This document shows, piece by piece, positions 12,713 through 24,202 of a stretch of 64,000 nucleotides of DNA; the stretch's first letter is position 1, and every line of letters starts with the position of its first letter. The notes under the pieces were generated by a model. It was given only the letters and a program-made list of their open reading frames with translations, was not told the origin of the DNA and ran no database searches. Origin of the DNA: Galbula dea (taxonomy: Eukaryota; Chordata; Aves; Piciformes; Galbulidae); contig VWZX01004904.1 of NCBI GenBank assembly GCA_013399015.1, forward strand, positions 124,001-188,000, in the 5' to 3' direction. A program made the position numbers and the translations under genes.

Positions 12713-14052
12713 TTCAACCCAAATATGACCAAGATCAACCTCAGCAGAATGCTCAGGGAAATCAGGAGAAGAGTTGAATGAAAACTCCCACCTTTAGAGA
12801 GCATCTGACAGCCAACCTCAAGGGAAGGTCTATGTAAAGCTTGTCATCTCCTCCAGCAGAACAGGTCCTGTCTCATCCATAGTCACAGCAAAAAAAAAAA
12901 AAAGAATAAGGCAAGAAATCATGTACTAACCTGCTTAACTCCATATCCTTTGTCATCCTCAGAAGAATGATGTTGAAACTGTCCAGCAGCTGTAAAGTTC
13001 AGTGTAAAAAATGATCCTTCAGGATGCTGTATGGCTTTGCTTCCACAACATCTCCATGATTTATGAGAACTCTCAAAGGTTGCCACTGAAGACATGGATT
13101 TAATATGCTGCTTAATTCCAAAGCTTATTTACAATGCCACACTTCATTGTGAGGGAAATTATTCTGACAAGCCATCACTGAAAATAGAGAAAGAAGGTTT
13201 CAGCAAAGGGCAGAACTACAAATGTTTCACAGAGGAACAGGAGTAAATTCCTCTCCTCTAGAAGTTAGAAGGATCAGCAAAAGTCTGCAGAGCTAGTTCT
13301 GATACTTCAGCAGAAGACCCAACCTCTAATGACCAGTGTGAGGTGTAAATAATTGTCAGGTATGCAGATGAACCCCAAATTCTATCAAATTAAAGTAATT
13401 AGCTCCCAAATCAGATTCTCCTGTCACATTGAAGGCTCTTTTCCTTCCTCCAACGTGACACTCACAGATGAGGGCAGCGTTTTCCCAGGAGCAGCTACTG
13501 CAGGCTGCCAAAATCATGTGCATCAGGCAGCCCAAAAACACCTCCCATGGATATTCCTTTCAAAACAACTTCTGTTTTCTTCAGCAGTTGACTTTAGAAC
13601 TCCATAGGTTTCATCCAGATGTTTCAGTCACTCTTCTGAACCCACCACATTTATCAGACCTGAAGCCTTCTTGCAGGTTCCTGGAGGTTCCAGGCTTTCT
13701 GTGGAGATCTGAGCCTCTGATCCTGCCTCTCCTTGGTTGTTCTTCACCAAACAACCTTTCCAGACCTCCTGGTTTGGGATGCAGATGAGAACTGGGCTAC
13801 ATGGTAGAGGGATGGGGGAACAGGGTGGGTGGCTTGTTTGTCCCAGGGCTTCCTCCAGCCCTTTTATTCTCAAGGTCCTCCCAACCCAGGCTGTGTTTAC
13901 CAGGCCCAGTGGAAGATCATCAGCCATTCTCCTCTATTTACTGATGAAAATCCCTGCAGAGCCTAGTGTCAGCTTGTCCCAGACTTGATGTCTTGATCCT
14001 TTGGGTATTCATCTCTATGGAACTGTAAGCTGAACAAGGGATGATTGCTTCC

Positions 14053-14176
14053 CATAGAACCACAGACAGGGTTGGGTGGGAAGGGACCTTCCAAGGTCAT
14101 CTAGTCCAACCCCTGCAGTCAGCAGGGACATCTGCAACTAGAGCAGGCTGCTTACAGCCCTAGACACCCTGAGCTG
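14053..14176 (-). mobile_element. CR1 LINE 3' end, type C, short
   Basis: About 124 bp: the tip plus the ctgcagtcagcagggacatc stretch. Strongly 5'-truncated. Confidence 0.88.
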
Positions 14177-14433
14177 CATTGATCCTGTGTTATTTGTTCC
14201 AACACCCTGTTATCTACCAGTCAGGCTAGGCAGATGTTGTGACTTTCATGTCAGTGCTATGCAGTTGTCTTCCAGCCTCCTCAGAACAGCAGTTATCCAA
14301 ACCTCTGCAACTGGGGAGAGCATTTGGGGTCTATCTGGGGATTTTGGGTTTTGCCTAGAGGTCCTTACAGCCAGCTTGCCCTCCAGAAACCAACATTATA
14401 GCTTTGCCAAGCTACAGAGACAGCAATGTGATC

Positions 14434-14908
14434 GCTCCAAGAAGGACATGGAGGTGCTGGAGTGTGGCCAGAGAAGGGCAAGGAAGGTGGGGAAGGGTCT
14501 AGAGCACAAGTGTTGTGAGGAGCAGCTGAGGGAACTGGGATGGTTAGCCTGGAGAAGAGGAGGCTCAGGGGAGACCTCACTCTCTGCAGCTCCCTGAGAG
14601 GAAGTTGGAGCCAGGTGGGGCTTGAGCTCTTCTCCCAAGGAACAAGTGATAGGAGAAGAGGAAGCAGCCTCAGGTTGTGCCAGGGGAGGTTTAGGTTGGA
14701 CATGAGGAACAATTTCTTGATGGCAAGGGTTGTCAAGCTCTGGCCCAGGCTGCCCAGGGCAGTGGTGGAGTCACCATCCCTGGAGGGGTTTCAAAGCCCT
14801 GGAGATGTGGTGCTGAGGCCATGGGTTAGTGGTGACCTGGCAGAGTTATGTTAATGGTTGGACTGGATGATCTCAGAGATCTCTTCCATCCAAAATGACT
14901 CTGTCATG
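14434..14908 (+). mobile_element. CR1 LINE 3' end, type B, full tail
   Basis: Uninterrupted from the ggaggtgctggagtgtggcc stretch to the tail. It is a good reference for the B copies that carry deletions. Confidence 0.92.
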
Positions 14909-16099
14909 CTGGGATCATCTCCTTTGACTTTCATTAGAACTTTCAGTTGGAATTTTCCCCATCTGCTGGACTGTTTTTATCCAATAGGAATTACTTTGCT
15001 CCTGAAATCCCAGACAGTGTTTCCTGCCTCAATAATAGATTGTTGCAGTTCATATAACTCAGAGTACTGAGCTGTGTTAGGCTTGGATTTATTCAACACC
15101 TTCTCATATATGCTCCAGAGAGGCAGCATGGATCTGATTCCTGGAGCACTCCCTGCTTGGCCTTTGGGCTAAGTAATAACTTTTATTGGAAAGCAAAATT
15201 ATTTGAGTCACCAGCAATAACCTCACCAGAGAGATTCCTGCTGCAGTGAAACATAAGATAATATTCCAGAGAAGTCTTCCCTTTTCATAATAATCCTTGG
15301 GTAAATCACTTTTAGAACACCTGAAGGAGGAGGAGAAAGCTTGGCAAGCTGAAAGGAAATGGGAGCTGGGTTTTGTTTCAAGCCATGGAAACATCAGTGA
15401 GTGCCCTCTCACCTCTCAGTAGCTGACCTGGGGGAGCACTGGGGGTGATTCCAACCCCTCTGAGTCTGACCCCACAAAGAAAAGGGTTAAAACTGCAAGT
15501 TCCTGGGAAGCAGCTGAAGCTGCTGTTGATCCTGTTATGCAAAGAGAAGGAGGAAGGAGACCAGGAGGTGCTGCTTAATCTAATGAAGTGAAACCAGGTG
15601 TGAGTGGTGCCTCTGGGAGCAGGGGAATGAAATGCTGCAGGAGATAGAGCTCAGCTAAAGAGAAATTTATCCTGGGAATAAGAAAATTCCTACTGATTCA
15701 GAAGCGTGCAAGCATAGAGAAGCCTTCCACTGATTGCTCCCAGTGGAAGAGAAGGAACTGCACTTAAGGCAGATCTTCAGATAGTTATGAGGGAAATCAC
15801 AGGACAGGGAGCAGCATCAGAGTTGGCTTTGATAAGCCAAGAGGCAGATGCTAATTGTAAGCTCCACAGCTGTGCTCCTTCCTCCACCAGAACTGAAGAG
15901 CTGGGTAAAGTCATGCAAGGGGCTTGTCCTTCAGCAATGGAGAGGAGCTGAGGGAAATGGAGCTGCTCTCCTGCTGTGGGCTGGGGAGTTGCCTCCAGGA
16001 GCTGCAGGGTGAGGAGACTGATCTTTGTCTCTGCCATGGGCCACCCTCCCTTCCCTACTGCAGAACCTGTCCTACCTCCAGGTCAAGACAGACATTAAT

Positions 16100-16892
16100 C
16101 TGAACAGGCTGAGAGGTGGGCAGAGGGGAACCTAATGAACTTCAGCAAGGGTAAGTACAGGGTCCTGCATCTGGGGAGGAATAACCTCCTGGAGCAGGGC
16201 AGGTTAGGGGTTGAGCTGCTGGAAAGCAGCTCCATGGGGAAGAACCTGGGAGTGCTGGTGGGCAACAAGTTCACCATCAGCCAGCAATGTGCCCTTGTTG
16301 TCAGAAGGCCAATGGTCTCCTGGGGTGCATGGAGAAGAGTAAGAGCAGCAGGTCCAGGGAGGTTCTACCCTCTACTCTGTCCTAGTCAGGCAACAGCTGG
16401 AGTCCTGGGGCCAGTTCTGATCTCCTCAGTTCCAGAGAGACCAGGAACTGCTGGAGAGAGTCCAGCAGAGGCTAGGAAGATGCTGAGGGCACTGAAGCAG
16501 CTCTGGCAGGAGGAAAGGCTGAGAGCCCTGGGGCTGCTCAGCCTGGAGAAGAGCAGCCCCACAGGGGAGCTGCTCAATGCTCAGCAAGAGCTCAAGGACA
16601 GAAGGCAAGAAGCTGTGGCCAGACTCTGCTCAGTGGTGCCCAGGCACACACTGGAAGCCAGGAGGTTGCAGCTGAGCAGGAGGAGAAGCTTGTTTGGTGT
16701 GAGGGTGTTGGAGCCCTGGCCCAGGCTGCCCAGAGAGGCTGTGGAGTCTCCTTGTGTGGAGAGATTGCCAAGGCAGCTGGAGGTGGCCCTGGGCAAGCTG
16801 CTGTGGGTGCCCCTGCTGGAGCAGGGGGTTGGGCTGGATGATCCCCAGAGCTCCCTTCCAGCCCTCACCATGCTGGGGTCCTGGGATTCTGT
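16100..16892 (+). mobile_element. CR1 LINE, type A, longest copy (ORF2 C-terminal end plus 3' end)
   Basis: About 793 bp. It starts in ORF2 after the reverse transcriptase core; the frame reads FSKGKYRVLHLGRNN, then LGVLVGNK. An open frame of 258 codons (16135-16911) runs through it. By comparison with known CR1 ORF2 text the middle (about residues 75-110) is in a shifted frame, so the protein would not be native ORF2. The last part (EERLRALGLLSLEK onward) is back in an ORF2-like frame. Confidence 0.93.
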
Positions 16893-18630
16893 CTCAGCCA
16901 GTGCTAATTAGGATGCATGGTGCTCCCTTCAATCCCCCACTTACAAAGTGAGGAGGAACAAGAAGCAGGCTGTGTAAGGAGGGTGAGCAATAACCACAGG
17001 GATCTTCAGGTCTCACTGTGTGCTAATTGCCTGTAAATTGGGGAATTTTCCTATTGGCAACTGCATGCTCAAATTGAAAATGCAAGTTTGGAAACAAATC
17101 ACTCCCAGGTAATGAAGTTTTAACTGCACTTTTCCATTGTTAGGAGCAGTAGGAACATGAATTGCTCCCATCCCAATGTATTCAAATGGGGTAGTTTGGG
17201 TAGAGCAGTTTTTAACAACTCAAGGGTTGTATGTACATGGAATAGAAAATGTTAACAGCTTCTGGAGGTCTCTAACCATCCAATCCCTTTGACACATGAA
17301 GTAAAACTGTCCCAAAATCAAGTGCTTGGAGTAATCAGGATCTTCTCCCAATCTCTAACGTGTCCTCTGTGCCTCCCTTCTTGGAGAAGACAGTTTTCCC
17401 CCCCTAATATCTTAAATACTCTTCAACAGCAGCATGCACTGAATTGGAATGAAAAGGTTCTCTTGCCCTCTCTCCATCAAGTTGCCTAAATTTTGCCAAT
17501 TCATCTGTAACTTCACAGATGACCAAATGACTGTGATTTCTTCAAGTAGAAATGAGCTGGAAAATTGACTCCTCATGGCTAAGCTGGAAAGATGGGAGAG
17601 GTTTGTTTCTCTGCAATAACAAATCTCTTGTTGCTGTTTCTTTCTTTTCTACATTAACCACTTTGCTGTGAAGAATCAGATTTAAACCTGGGCTTCTCTC
17701 AGAAGCTGGAAAATAAAGCATTAGGTTTTGGGAGCTGACAGAAAGTGGAAAAAAAACAAACCCAAACAAACCTGGATTTCTGTGTTCCACTTGTTAGCCC
17801 AGCTGTTGGAAGTGGGAGAGAGGCTGCTGAGAGCTGACTGACCCAGGGCAGGTCTGGAGGCAGTGAAACTGGGGGAAAACAAACAGGAGACAGCAAAATT
17901 CTTACAGATTTTTGGTTTTATTTAAGATTCTAACAAGCCATGGGCACCATGACCACCCCTGGAGGATGGCTGCTCCTTGCTGCCGCCCACCAAAGCTCTT
18001 CCCAGCCCTAGGACTGCATTTTCAAATGCAACTCTGCCAAACTGCTGGCTGGGCCCTTCCCTGCCCCCTCTAGATCTCTAATTGCATCATCTTGGATCTT
18101 TAACTTCATCCTTCAGATCTCTGACTGCATCCTCTCCAGCCTGAGCATGGGATGCTTGTTGTGAGAAGAGAGGGAGATGGCAGCTCCTCCTCAGCAGCAG
18201 TCACACAGGGCTGCTGGGAGCTGCAGGAACTCTACCATCAATGGCTTGTGCTGATTCATTTTCTTCTTTCTGAGTTAAATGAATAATGCAGCATTTGATG
18301 GGTCTTAAAATAGGACTAGAGAGAATAAAAGATTATTGCTATAACTGCAGAAGCAAACACCAGCTCTTGGTTGCACTGCAGCATTGAAGGTTAGCATTTC
18401 TCAATGGGAGGAGGTGGAGGTGCCACCAGCAAGGTTCTCAAGTGAAAGAGCATCCTGGGGTGTGCTTGCATGGATCTCTGTGTGTGCACTGGAAATCAGA
18501 GAGCAGCCTTTCTGCTTTCAGTCATAGAGACCTCATCTGTGGTAGGCTCCATATCTAGTTCTAAACCGGTTCTTGGTACTGATTCTGTCTGAGATGAGAT
18601 GTAAAATATGATATTTGCAGGACTAAAAGT

Positions 18631-18950
18631 CTCTACAGCTTCCTGAAAGGAGGTTGGGGTGAGGTGGGGTCTCCTCTTTCAAGTAAAGAGTGATAGGACA
18701 AGAGGAAATGGCTTCAAGTTGCACCAGGGGAGGTTCAGATTAGATATCAGGAAGAATCTCTTCACCCAAGAGGGTTCTCAGGCATTGGCCCAGGCTACTC
18801 AGGGCAGTGGTGGAGTCACCCTCCCTAGAGGTGTCCAGAAAATATGTAGCTGTGGTGCCTGGGGCCATGGTTCAGTGGTGAGCTGGCAGTGCTGGGTGGA
18901 TGTTGGACTGGATGATCTCAGAGGGCTTCTCCAACCAGAATGATTCTGTG
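18631..18950 (+). mobile_element. CR1 LINE 3' end, B-like
   Basis: From ctctacagcttcctgaaagg to ccagaatgattctgtg. The orientation and tail are complete. Confidence 0.9.
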
Positions 18951-19515
18951 AAAAATAAAGTCAAACAACCAAAACCACCTAGCTCAGCCACCCAGCATTT
19001 GTGATTCTGTAGTTTGGGGATCTTTGCCTAAGAGTTTGGGTTCTCTGGCTGTGAAACACCACCCAAGGAAGCAGCAGAAGAGACACAGTTCCCTCCCTGC
19101 CCTCCCCAGCAATCAGAGTTGCCCTTCCCCTTCCATCTCCTCACACACCAACAAACATCTCAGGCTAGCTCATGTAAACAGAGAAATACTGATTTAAACC
19201 CAGCTAAAAATACAAAGTGATGTCAATTTAAAGTAAGATGATTTTTAATCACTTATTAACTTGCAGTTGTTCAGACCAGACCTACTTGGTGATCACATTT
19301 CCTTGTGCTGTTAGAGAAGCAAAGCCCTAACTGATGGAGGCAAAAGGGTTTGAAGTGTCTGACTTTCTGTTCTCAAATAACCCTCTGGGATGAAGCATTT
19401 CCAAAGTCAGCAGCTCCTCCAGAGTACTTGGTGCAGGCACCTCAATGGGTCTGGTATGGACATGGGAGAAGCCCTAACCCCCTTAGGTTGGCTCACCAAC
19501 AGTGTGTGAACCACC

Positions 19516-19600
19516 TGAACAGGAGGAGAAACTTCTTTGCTGTGAGGGTTCCAGACCACTGGACCAGGCTGGCCAGAGAGGTTCTGGAGTCTCCTTTACA
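19516..19600 (+). mobile_element. CR1 LINE fragment, A-like, no tail
   Basis: Matches the aggaggagaagcttgtttgg to gtggagtctcctt part of type A with many changes, and stops before the 3' end. Confidence 0.7.
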
Positions 19601-20004
19601 CAGTATTTGAAGGTTTTGTTCTCCCCAGGTCAAGCTTTCTCCAAAGACCCCTGGCCTGCAAGCCTCAGAGTGAAGTTTCTTTTCTTGACCAACTTTCCTG
19701 TGGTCAAAATGCCCTCCCCAAGCTGATTACTTTCTCCCTCCCAACCCATTGCTCTCTCATTCAGCCTTTTACAGGCCATCAACCTGCTTCTCCAAAGCCA
19801 TCAATCCTCCAGTGCAACAATAGAGATGTTACCAACGCGGCTCAACTGAGCTTTCACCTTCCCATTATCTTACAGTCATCTCAAACCCCACCCATTTTTG
19901 ACAGCCTCATCTTTTTCATCTTCATTTTGTTCTTACTGCCTTGACCCTGAGTTGGTTTATTCCTTCCTCCTCTTTGTGTTTTAAAAGCTGCCCCCCAAAC
20001 CAAG

Positions 20005-20285
20005 CCCCTATTCAGAAGTCCTTAACCTGCCTCTAGCTCAATGCAACGCTTATTAACATCTCCCTGTGTAATCCATTTAAGGGAATTAGCCTGGCTTGTT
20101 CCTGACAACCTAAAGAGGTCCATGCTTTTGTCTACAAGCTTTACAGCTTATAATTATTTCTGGTTAATGCAGCCCTTGGTGTTAGGAGCTGCTGGGTTGC
20201 ACGTTCCAGCACCGTGCTTCCCCCTAATCTCTTGTATTAATTAGCGCTACCGATATAATATCACTTTGTTCCTCTCTCCTCAGCA
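20005..20285. other. Candidate conserved noncoding element in the NEGR1 intron
   Basis: Repeat-free and rich in homeodomain-like motifs (attaattagcgc at 20236-20247, ggttaatg), with CpGs retained (gcgctaccgat). It looks like constrained intronic DNA, but only an alignment can show this. Confidence 0.4.
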
Positions 20286-20620
20286 GCAGAGGAGATGGCT
20301 GAGGATAATCCTGGCGGTGCTAGGAGTCTGCTGAAATGTTTTCACAACTCCTAACTGTTATCCAACACTAGGATTAAGGAGAATAAGCACTGAATTAGTC
20401 AGAAGGGGAGAGCGTGGGGAGAGCACATGGGCCTCTGAGGCACGCACATGGGGACCTGGGCCGGTGGCTGTGAGCTGAGGGTGGTGGAGGACATGGCAAG
20501 TGCCAACCTGAGGGGGATGTCTCCTCCTGCAGGACTCTGGCAGGGTGTGAGTGACTGCCAGGAAAGATGTTAGAGGTGGTCTTGTCAGAAGTGAGGAATG
20601 GACCTGCTTCTCTTGCAGAC

Positions 20621-20950
20621 TCATCGAATCCTTTAGGTTGGACACTGCTCAGGGAGTTTGAGAAGCACTTGGACAATGCTCTTGGACACATGGTGTGACC
20701 TTGGGGTTGTCCTGTGCCTAAAGAGGAGTTGGACTTGAAGATCCTTGTGGGTCCCTCCCAACTCAGGATATTCTGTGACAAGACCTCTGAGATCATTGAC
20801 TCCAACTGTCAGCTCAATGCTTCCATGGCCACCACTAGACCATGTCCCTCAGCTCCACGTTTTTGAAGCCTTCCAGGGATGGTGACTCCAACACCTCCCT
20901 GGATCAATGCCTGGCTGAAGAAATTCTTCTTAATACCCAATCTTGAGGCC
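20621..20950 (-). mobile_element. CR1 LINE 3' end (antisense), split by another CR1
   Basis: The tip lies at 20621-20642 (tcatcgaatcctttaggttgga). Its continuation (aagacctctgagatcattg) starts at 20780. The 137 bp between them are a + strand CR1, so this older copy was split by a later insertion. Confidence 0.85.
20643..20779 (+). mobile_element. CR1 LINE 3' end, type D, nested
   Basis: Tail fragment (tggacaatgctcttggacac to aggatattctgtg) sitting inside the antisense copy at 20621-20950. It must be the younger of the two. Confidence 0.85.
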
Positions 20951-21690
20951 ATGTCCAGATTTGTTTCTCCTTCAGGTTTCTTTTCCCTCAAACTCTTCTG
21001 CTGTAGCCACCTTTGGGAACCAGAACTCTTTTCTAGTCTCTGCCCACCTCTCTGTATTTCTTTTCCCCTGTTAATTCACCAGTACCTTTGTGCTGAAACA
21101 ATCCAGAGCTGATTTCCTGAAGCTGTAGGAAGAGAGCACTGCTTCATGGTCAGGAAATCTGATTTCCATCATTTTCCACTGGCTTTTAGAGCCACCCTAG
21201 CTCCCATTCTCTTTACATTGGGGAAAACCCTTTTCAATAGGATCAAAATGAAATCCCACCTACACTGGGCTGCAAGCTTCCCAGCCTGGCTTTTGTCAGA
21301 AATTAAATGTTGATTTGTCATCCTGACTTATCCCAGACAGCTCCTCTTTAATGAGGATTGAAGAGTGTGTCCTGTCCTGCAGCTACTCATTGGTGTAAGT
21401 CACTGAACAAAGCTTCAAAATCAACCTTCATCTCCTCTGGTAGTTTTAGTAATTACCTGAACCTTTCTGCTTGGAGGAGGGGGGTGGAAAGAATGATTTT
21501 TGGTGGTGGTGTTGGTTGTTTTATCACAAATGAAATGGGGTAGGTTGGAAATGGAGCTGGTAGCCCATGGCACAGCTTTCTGCAGAGGAAGAAAAGAGAT
21601 GTCTGTGTTTCAGTATCTGGGCTGAACAGGAGTTGACATTCAGGGTTCTGCATCCTGCAGAGGCAGCCAGGATGTGGTGAAACTCCCCCA

Positions 21691-21722
21691 TGTGAGTGAG
21701 TGAGTGTGAATGAGTGAGTCTG
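21691..21722. repeat. (GTGA)n short tandem repeat
   Basis: Imperfect gtga/gaat tetramers, about eight units, in the NEGR1 intron 44 bp before a CR1 tail fragment. Confidence 0.8.
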
Positions 21723-21765
21723 TGTCTGCTGTAGTCATCTCCCACTCCCCCAAACAAGCTGCAAT

Positions 21766-21880
21766 TTAAAAGCCCTGGAGCTGTGGTGCTGAGGGCCATG
21801 GTTCAGTGGTGACCTGGCAGTGTTAGGTTAATGGTTGGACTCCATGATCTTAGAGGTCTCTTGCCTTCTGTTGCTCTATT
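21766..21880 (+). mobile_element. CR1 LINE 3' end, type B, short
   Basis: About 115 bp from aaaagccctggagctgtgg to a degraded tail. Confidence 0.85.
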
Positions 21881-22054
21881 ACTATTGTTTATCTCAGGAG
21901 GTCTTTCTGTGCAAGCCAGACACTGATTACCAACCCCACAGAGCCAGATCCTGCTCTCCTCCCTGGATTTCATACTGCCCACACTCTGCAGCCCTCCTGG
22001 GCACCCTGGCAAGTTGGTGGCAAGTTTAACCCTGTTGGTGTAAGTCTTATCCTA

Positions 22055-22300
22055 CAGAATCACAAACTGGTTTGGGTTGGAAGGGACCTTTCAAGGTTAC
22101 CTAGTCCAACCCCCTGCAGCCAGCAGGGACATCTGCAACTAGAGCAGGCTGCTCAGAGCCCCAAACAACCTGACCTGGGATGGTTCCAGGGATGACTGGG
22201 ACATCTCCCACCTCTCTGGGCAACCTGGGACAGGTTCTCACCACCCTCAGCATAAAATATTTCTTCCTTCTAGCTAGCTTAACTTCTAGTCTATTTTCAG
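22055..22300 (-). mobile_element. CR1 LINE 3' end, type C
   Basis: The + strand begins cagaatcacaaactggtttgg and ends in the ttcttccttctagctagc stretch. Confidence 0.9.
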
Positions 22301-23216
22301 AGCATCTCTTGGTGTGCTTGATCCTGGGTAGCCTCATGCATCTTAGGACACCAATGTCATGGGGTGAGAAGAGAGATCCTGCAGCAGAAGCAGGATCCTG
22401 CACATGGTATCCAACCCTGCAGCAGCCCAAGGCTCCCAGGCCACCTCCCCTCTACATTCTCAGAGGATGCTGTGTATGACCACAAGAGGCTGAGGTCTCA
22501 TGCATCCTACAGAGGAGAAACAGTTGATTTGAGAACAATTCCACATGGCAGTGAGCCTGTAGTGCTTAGTTAGCAGCTAAATTGCATCATCCCAAGGAGA
22601 GTTTCAGCTCAGAACAGGGTGAGGTAGTGGCTCCTTACCCATCCTGCTGCTCAGGCCTTGACAAGAGCAAAATGGTTGGGTTCTGCCCAGGACACCTCAC
22701 TCCCTCGTGGCTGTCTTCTCACTTGTTCCCCAGCAATGATTCTCTTCTATTTCCCCTCTCTTTGCATGCACTTTACTGTAATATTTACTTAGGAATTTGG
22801 GAAAGGCTTTGTATTTAAAGCAAGCAAATACAGTTTCCTCAAAGAGGCTGAAAACAAATACAAATGTCTTTGGCTAAGCAAAACTTGTCAAGCTTGGCCT
22901 TCTAAAGCCAGGCAGGAAGAGAGATGTTTTCCAACAGAGCTAAATATATTCACCTCTCATTGACTTCAGTGGAGATCTTAGTGCTCAGTAAGTTAAAACC
23001 AGATCAATTATTCAGATGTTTAAGCAGGAGGCACTCATCTGATGTTAAGGACTCACATTTTCTAATGCTTTACCTTAATAATGATTTATCATCTTTAAAA
23101 CACAAAGCAATGCTCAGGCAGTGATGCTGCAGCAGGACTTGGCTTCTCCTGCAGCATTTTTCAGAAGAATGCTTCTGCTGCCCTAAGAGCTGCCTTAGAT
23201 GAACTCATGAAAGTTC

Positions 23217-23793
23217 TTGGGGCAGAGTGGCTGGAAAGCTGCCTCCAGGAAAAAACTTGGAGGTGCTGGTCAACAGCAGCTGAAGATGAGGCAGCAGAGT
23301 GCCCAGGTGGCCAAGAGCATCCTGGCTTGGAGCAGCACTAGGGTGGCAGCATGGCTAGGGCAGGGATTGTCCTCCTGGGCTGAGCACTGGGGAGGCCACA
23401 GCTCCAATCCTGGGCTCAGCTTTGGGCTCCTCACTGCCAGGAGGACATGGAGGTGCTGGAGTGTGGCCAGAGAAGGGCAAGGAAGGTGGGGAAGGGTCAA
23501 GAGCACAAGTGTGGTGAGGAGCAGCTGAGGGAACTGGGCTTGGTTAGGCTGGAGAAGAGGAGGCTCAGGGGAGACCTTCCTGGCTCTCTGCAACTCCCTG
23601 AGAGGAGGCTGGAGCCAGGTGGGGCTTGGGCTCTTCTCCCAAGGAACAAGTGATAGGACAAGAGGAAAAGGCCTCAGGTTGTACCAGGGGAGATTCAGGT
23701 TGTGATGTGGTGCTGAGGGCCATGGGTTAGTGGTGCCCTGGCAGTGCTGGCTAAGGGTTGCACTCAATGATCTTAGAGAACTTTTCCAACCTT
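23217..23793 (+). mobile_element. CR1 LINE, type B, with internal deletion
   Basis: Begins like the copy at 8990 (ttggggcagagtggctggaa) and ends ctttccaacc. About 95 bp of the 3' region are missing around 23700. Confidence 0.9.
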
Positions 23794-23804
23794 ATTTAGT
23801 CTAA

Positions 23805-23873
23805 GAAGCTGGACTGATGATCCTCACGGATCTCTTCCACCTCAGGACATTCTATCATTCTCTGATTCTATGA
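23805..23873 (+). mobile_element. CR1 LINE 3' tip next to the NEGR1 acceptor
   Basis: About 69 bp, ending cattctctgattctatg. It lies 66 nt before the first base of the NEGR1 exon and head-to-tail with the copy at 23217. Confidence 0.8.
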
Positions 23874-23904
23874 AAGCTAAGAATGTGGGGCTCCCAGAGT
23901 GGCC

Positions 23905-23939
23905 ACTTTCACTTAGCTCCCTTTATCTTCTCTTTGCAG
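23905..23939 (+). promoter_or_regulatory. NEGR1: Splice acceptor of the NEGR1 last intron
   Basis: A run of pyrimidines (ctttatcttctctttgcag) ends in AG at 23938-23939. A ttcac motif at 23908-23912 fits the yUnAy branch-point pattern, with the A 28 nt upstream of the AG. The whole acceptor fits between a CR1 tip ending at about 23873 and the exon. Confidence 0.85.
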
Positions 23940-24064
23940 CTCCCAGTACAGCCCAGTATGGGATCACCGGTGACGCCGAAGTCCTCTTCTCCTGCTGGTA
24001 CCTTGTGTTGACACTGTCCTCCCTCACCAGCATATTCTACCTGAAGAACATCATTCTGCACTAA
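23940..24064 (+). CDS. NEGR1: NEGR1 last coding exon (C-terminal 40 residues, GPI-anchor signal)
   Basis: Seen: a pyrimidine-rich tract and AG at 23922-23939, then an exon whose first two bases complete an Ala codon, then 40 codons and TAA at 24062-24064. The peptide starts PSTAQYGITGDAEVLFSCWY and continues as a hydrophobic segment ending in a short KN-containing tail. Third positions are mostly C or G, and CpGs survive, unlike the flanks. Known: this matches the C terminus of NEGR1 (Kilon/neurotractin), an IgLON protein with three Ig domains on the outer face of neuronal membranes that affects neurite outgrowth and synapse formation. From memory the human tail has the same length, and the Gly of 'ITG' (codon 23969-23971) is the GPI attachment residue. 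Everything after it would be the removed propeptide. The Ig-domain exons are outside the window. Family identification is by recall, not by search, but the match is long and specific. Confidence 0.93.
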
Positions 24065-24202
24065 GTGTAAAGACCCATAAAAGGCTTTTAAGGATTCTCT
24101 GAAAGTGCTGATGACTGGCTCCAATCTGGTAGAGTTTGTTAACAGCAGCGTGGGATGGCATCAGCAGTGCTGGCAGGGGGATGAGCTCCTTCTCTGGAGT
24201 TG

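Larger units (their letters stand above)
1..23939 (+). other. NEGR1: NEGR1 last intron, 3' portion (partial)
   Basis: Inferred from the terminal exon at 23940. No other exon with a plausible acceptor, donor and coding bias was recognised upstream, and in mammals the introns of this gene are very long. Stretches over 300 bases with no recognisable feature are 376-1018, 1503-3061, 3467-4809, 5346-6149 (one A13 run at 5796-5808), 6777-7552, 7746-8177, 9514-10915, 11045-12042, 12713-14052 (one A14 run at 12890-12903), 14909-16099, 16893-18630, 18951-19515, 20951-21690 and 22301-23216. These look like single-copy intronic DNA. Open frames inside them lack coding bias. Confidence 0.8.

Noticed and set aside
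23870..24064. NEGR1 exon as a processed retrocopy
   Set aside because: Only the last exon is present, with an intact acceptor and intron-like sequence upstream. A retrocopy would carry the joined upstream exon.
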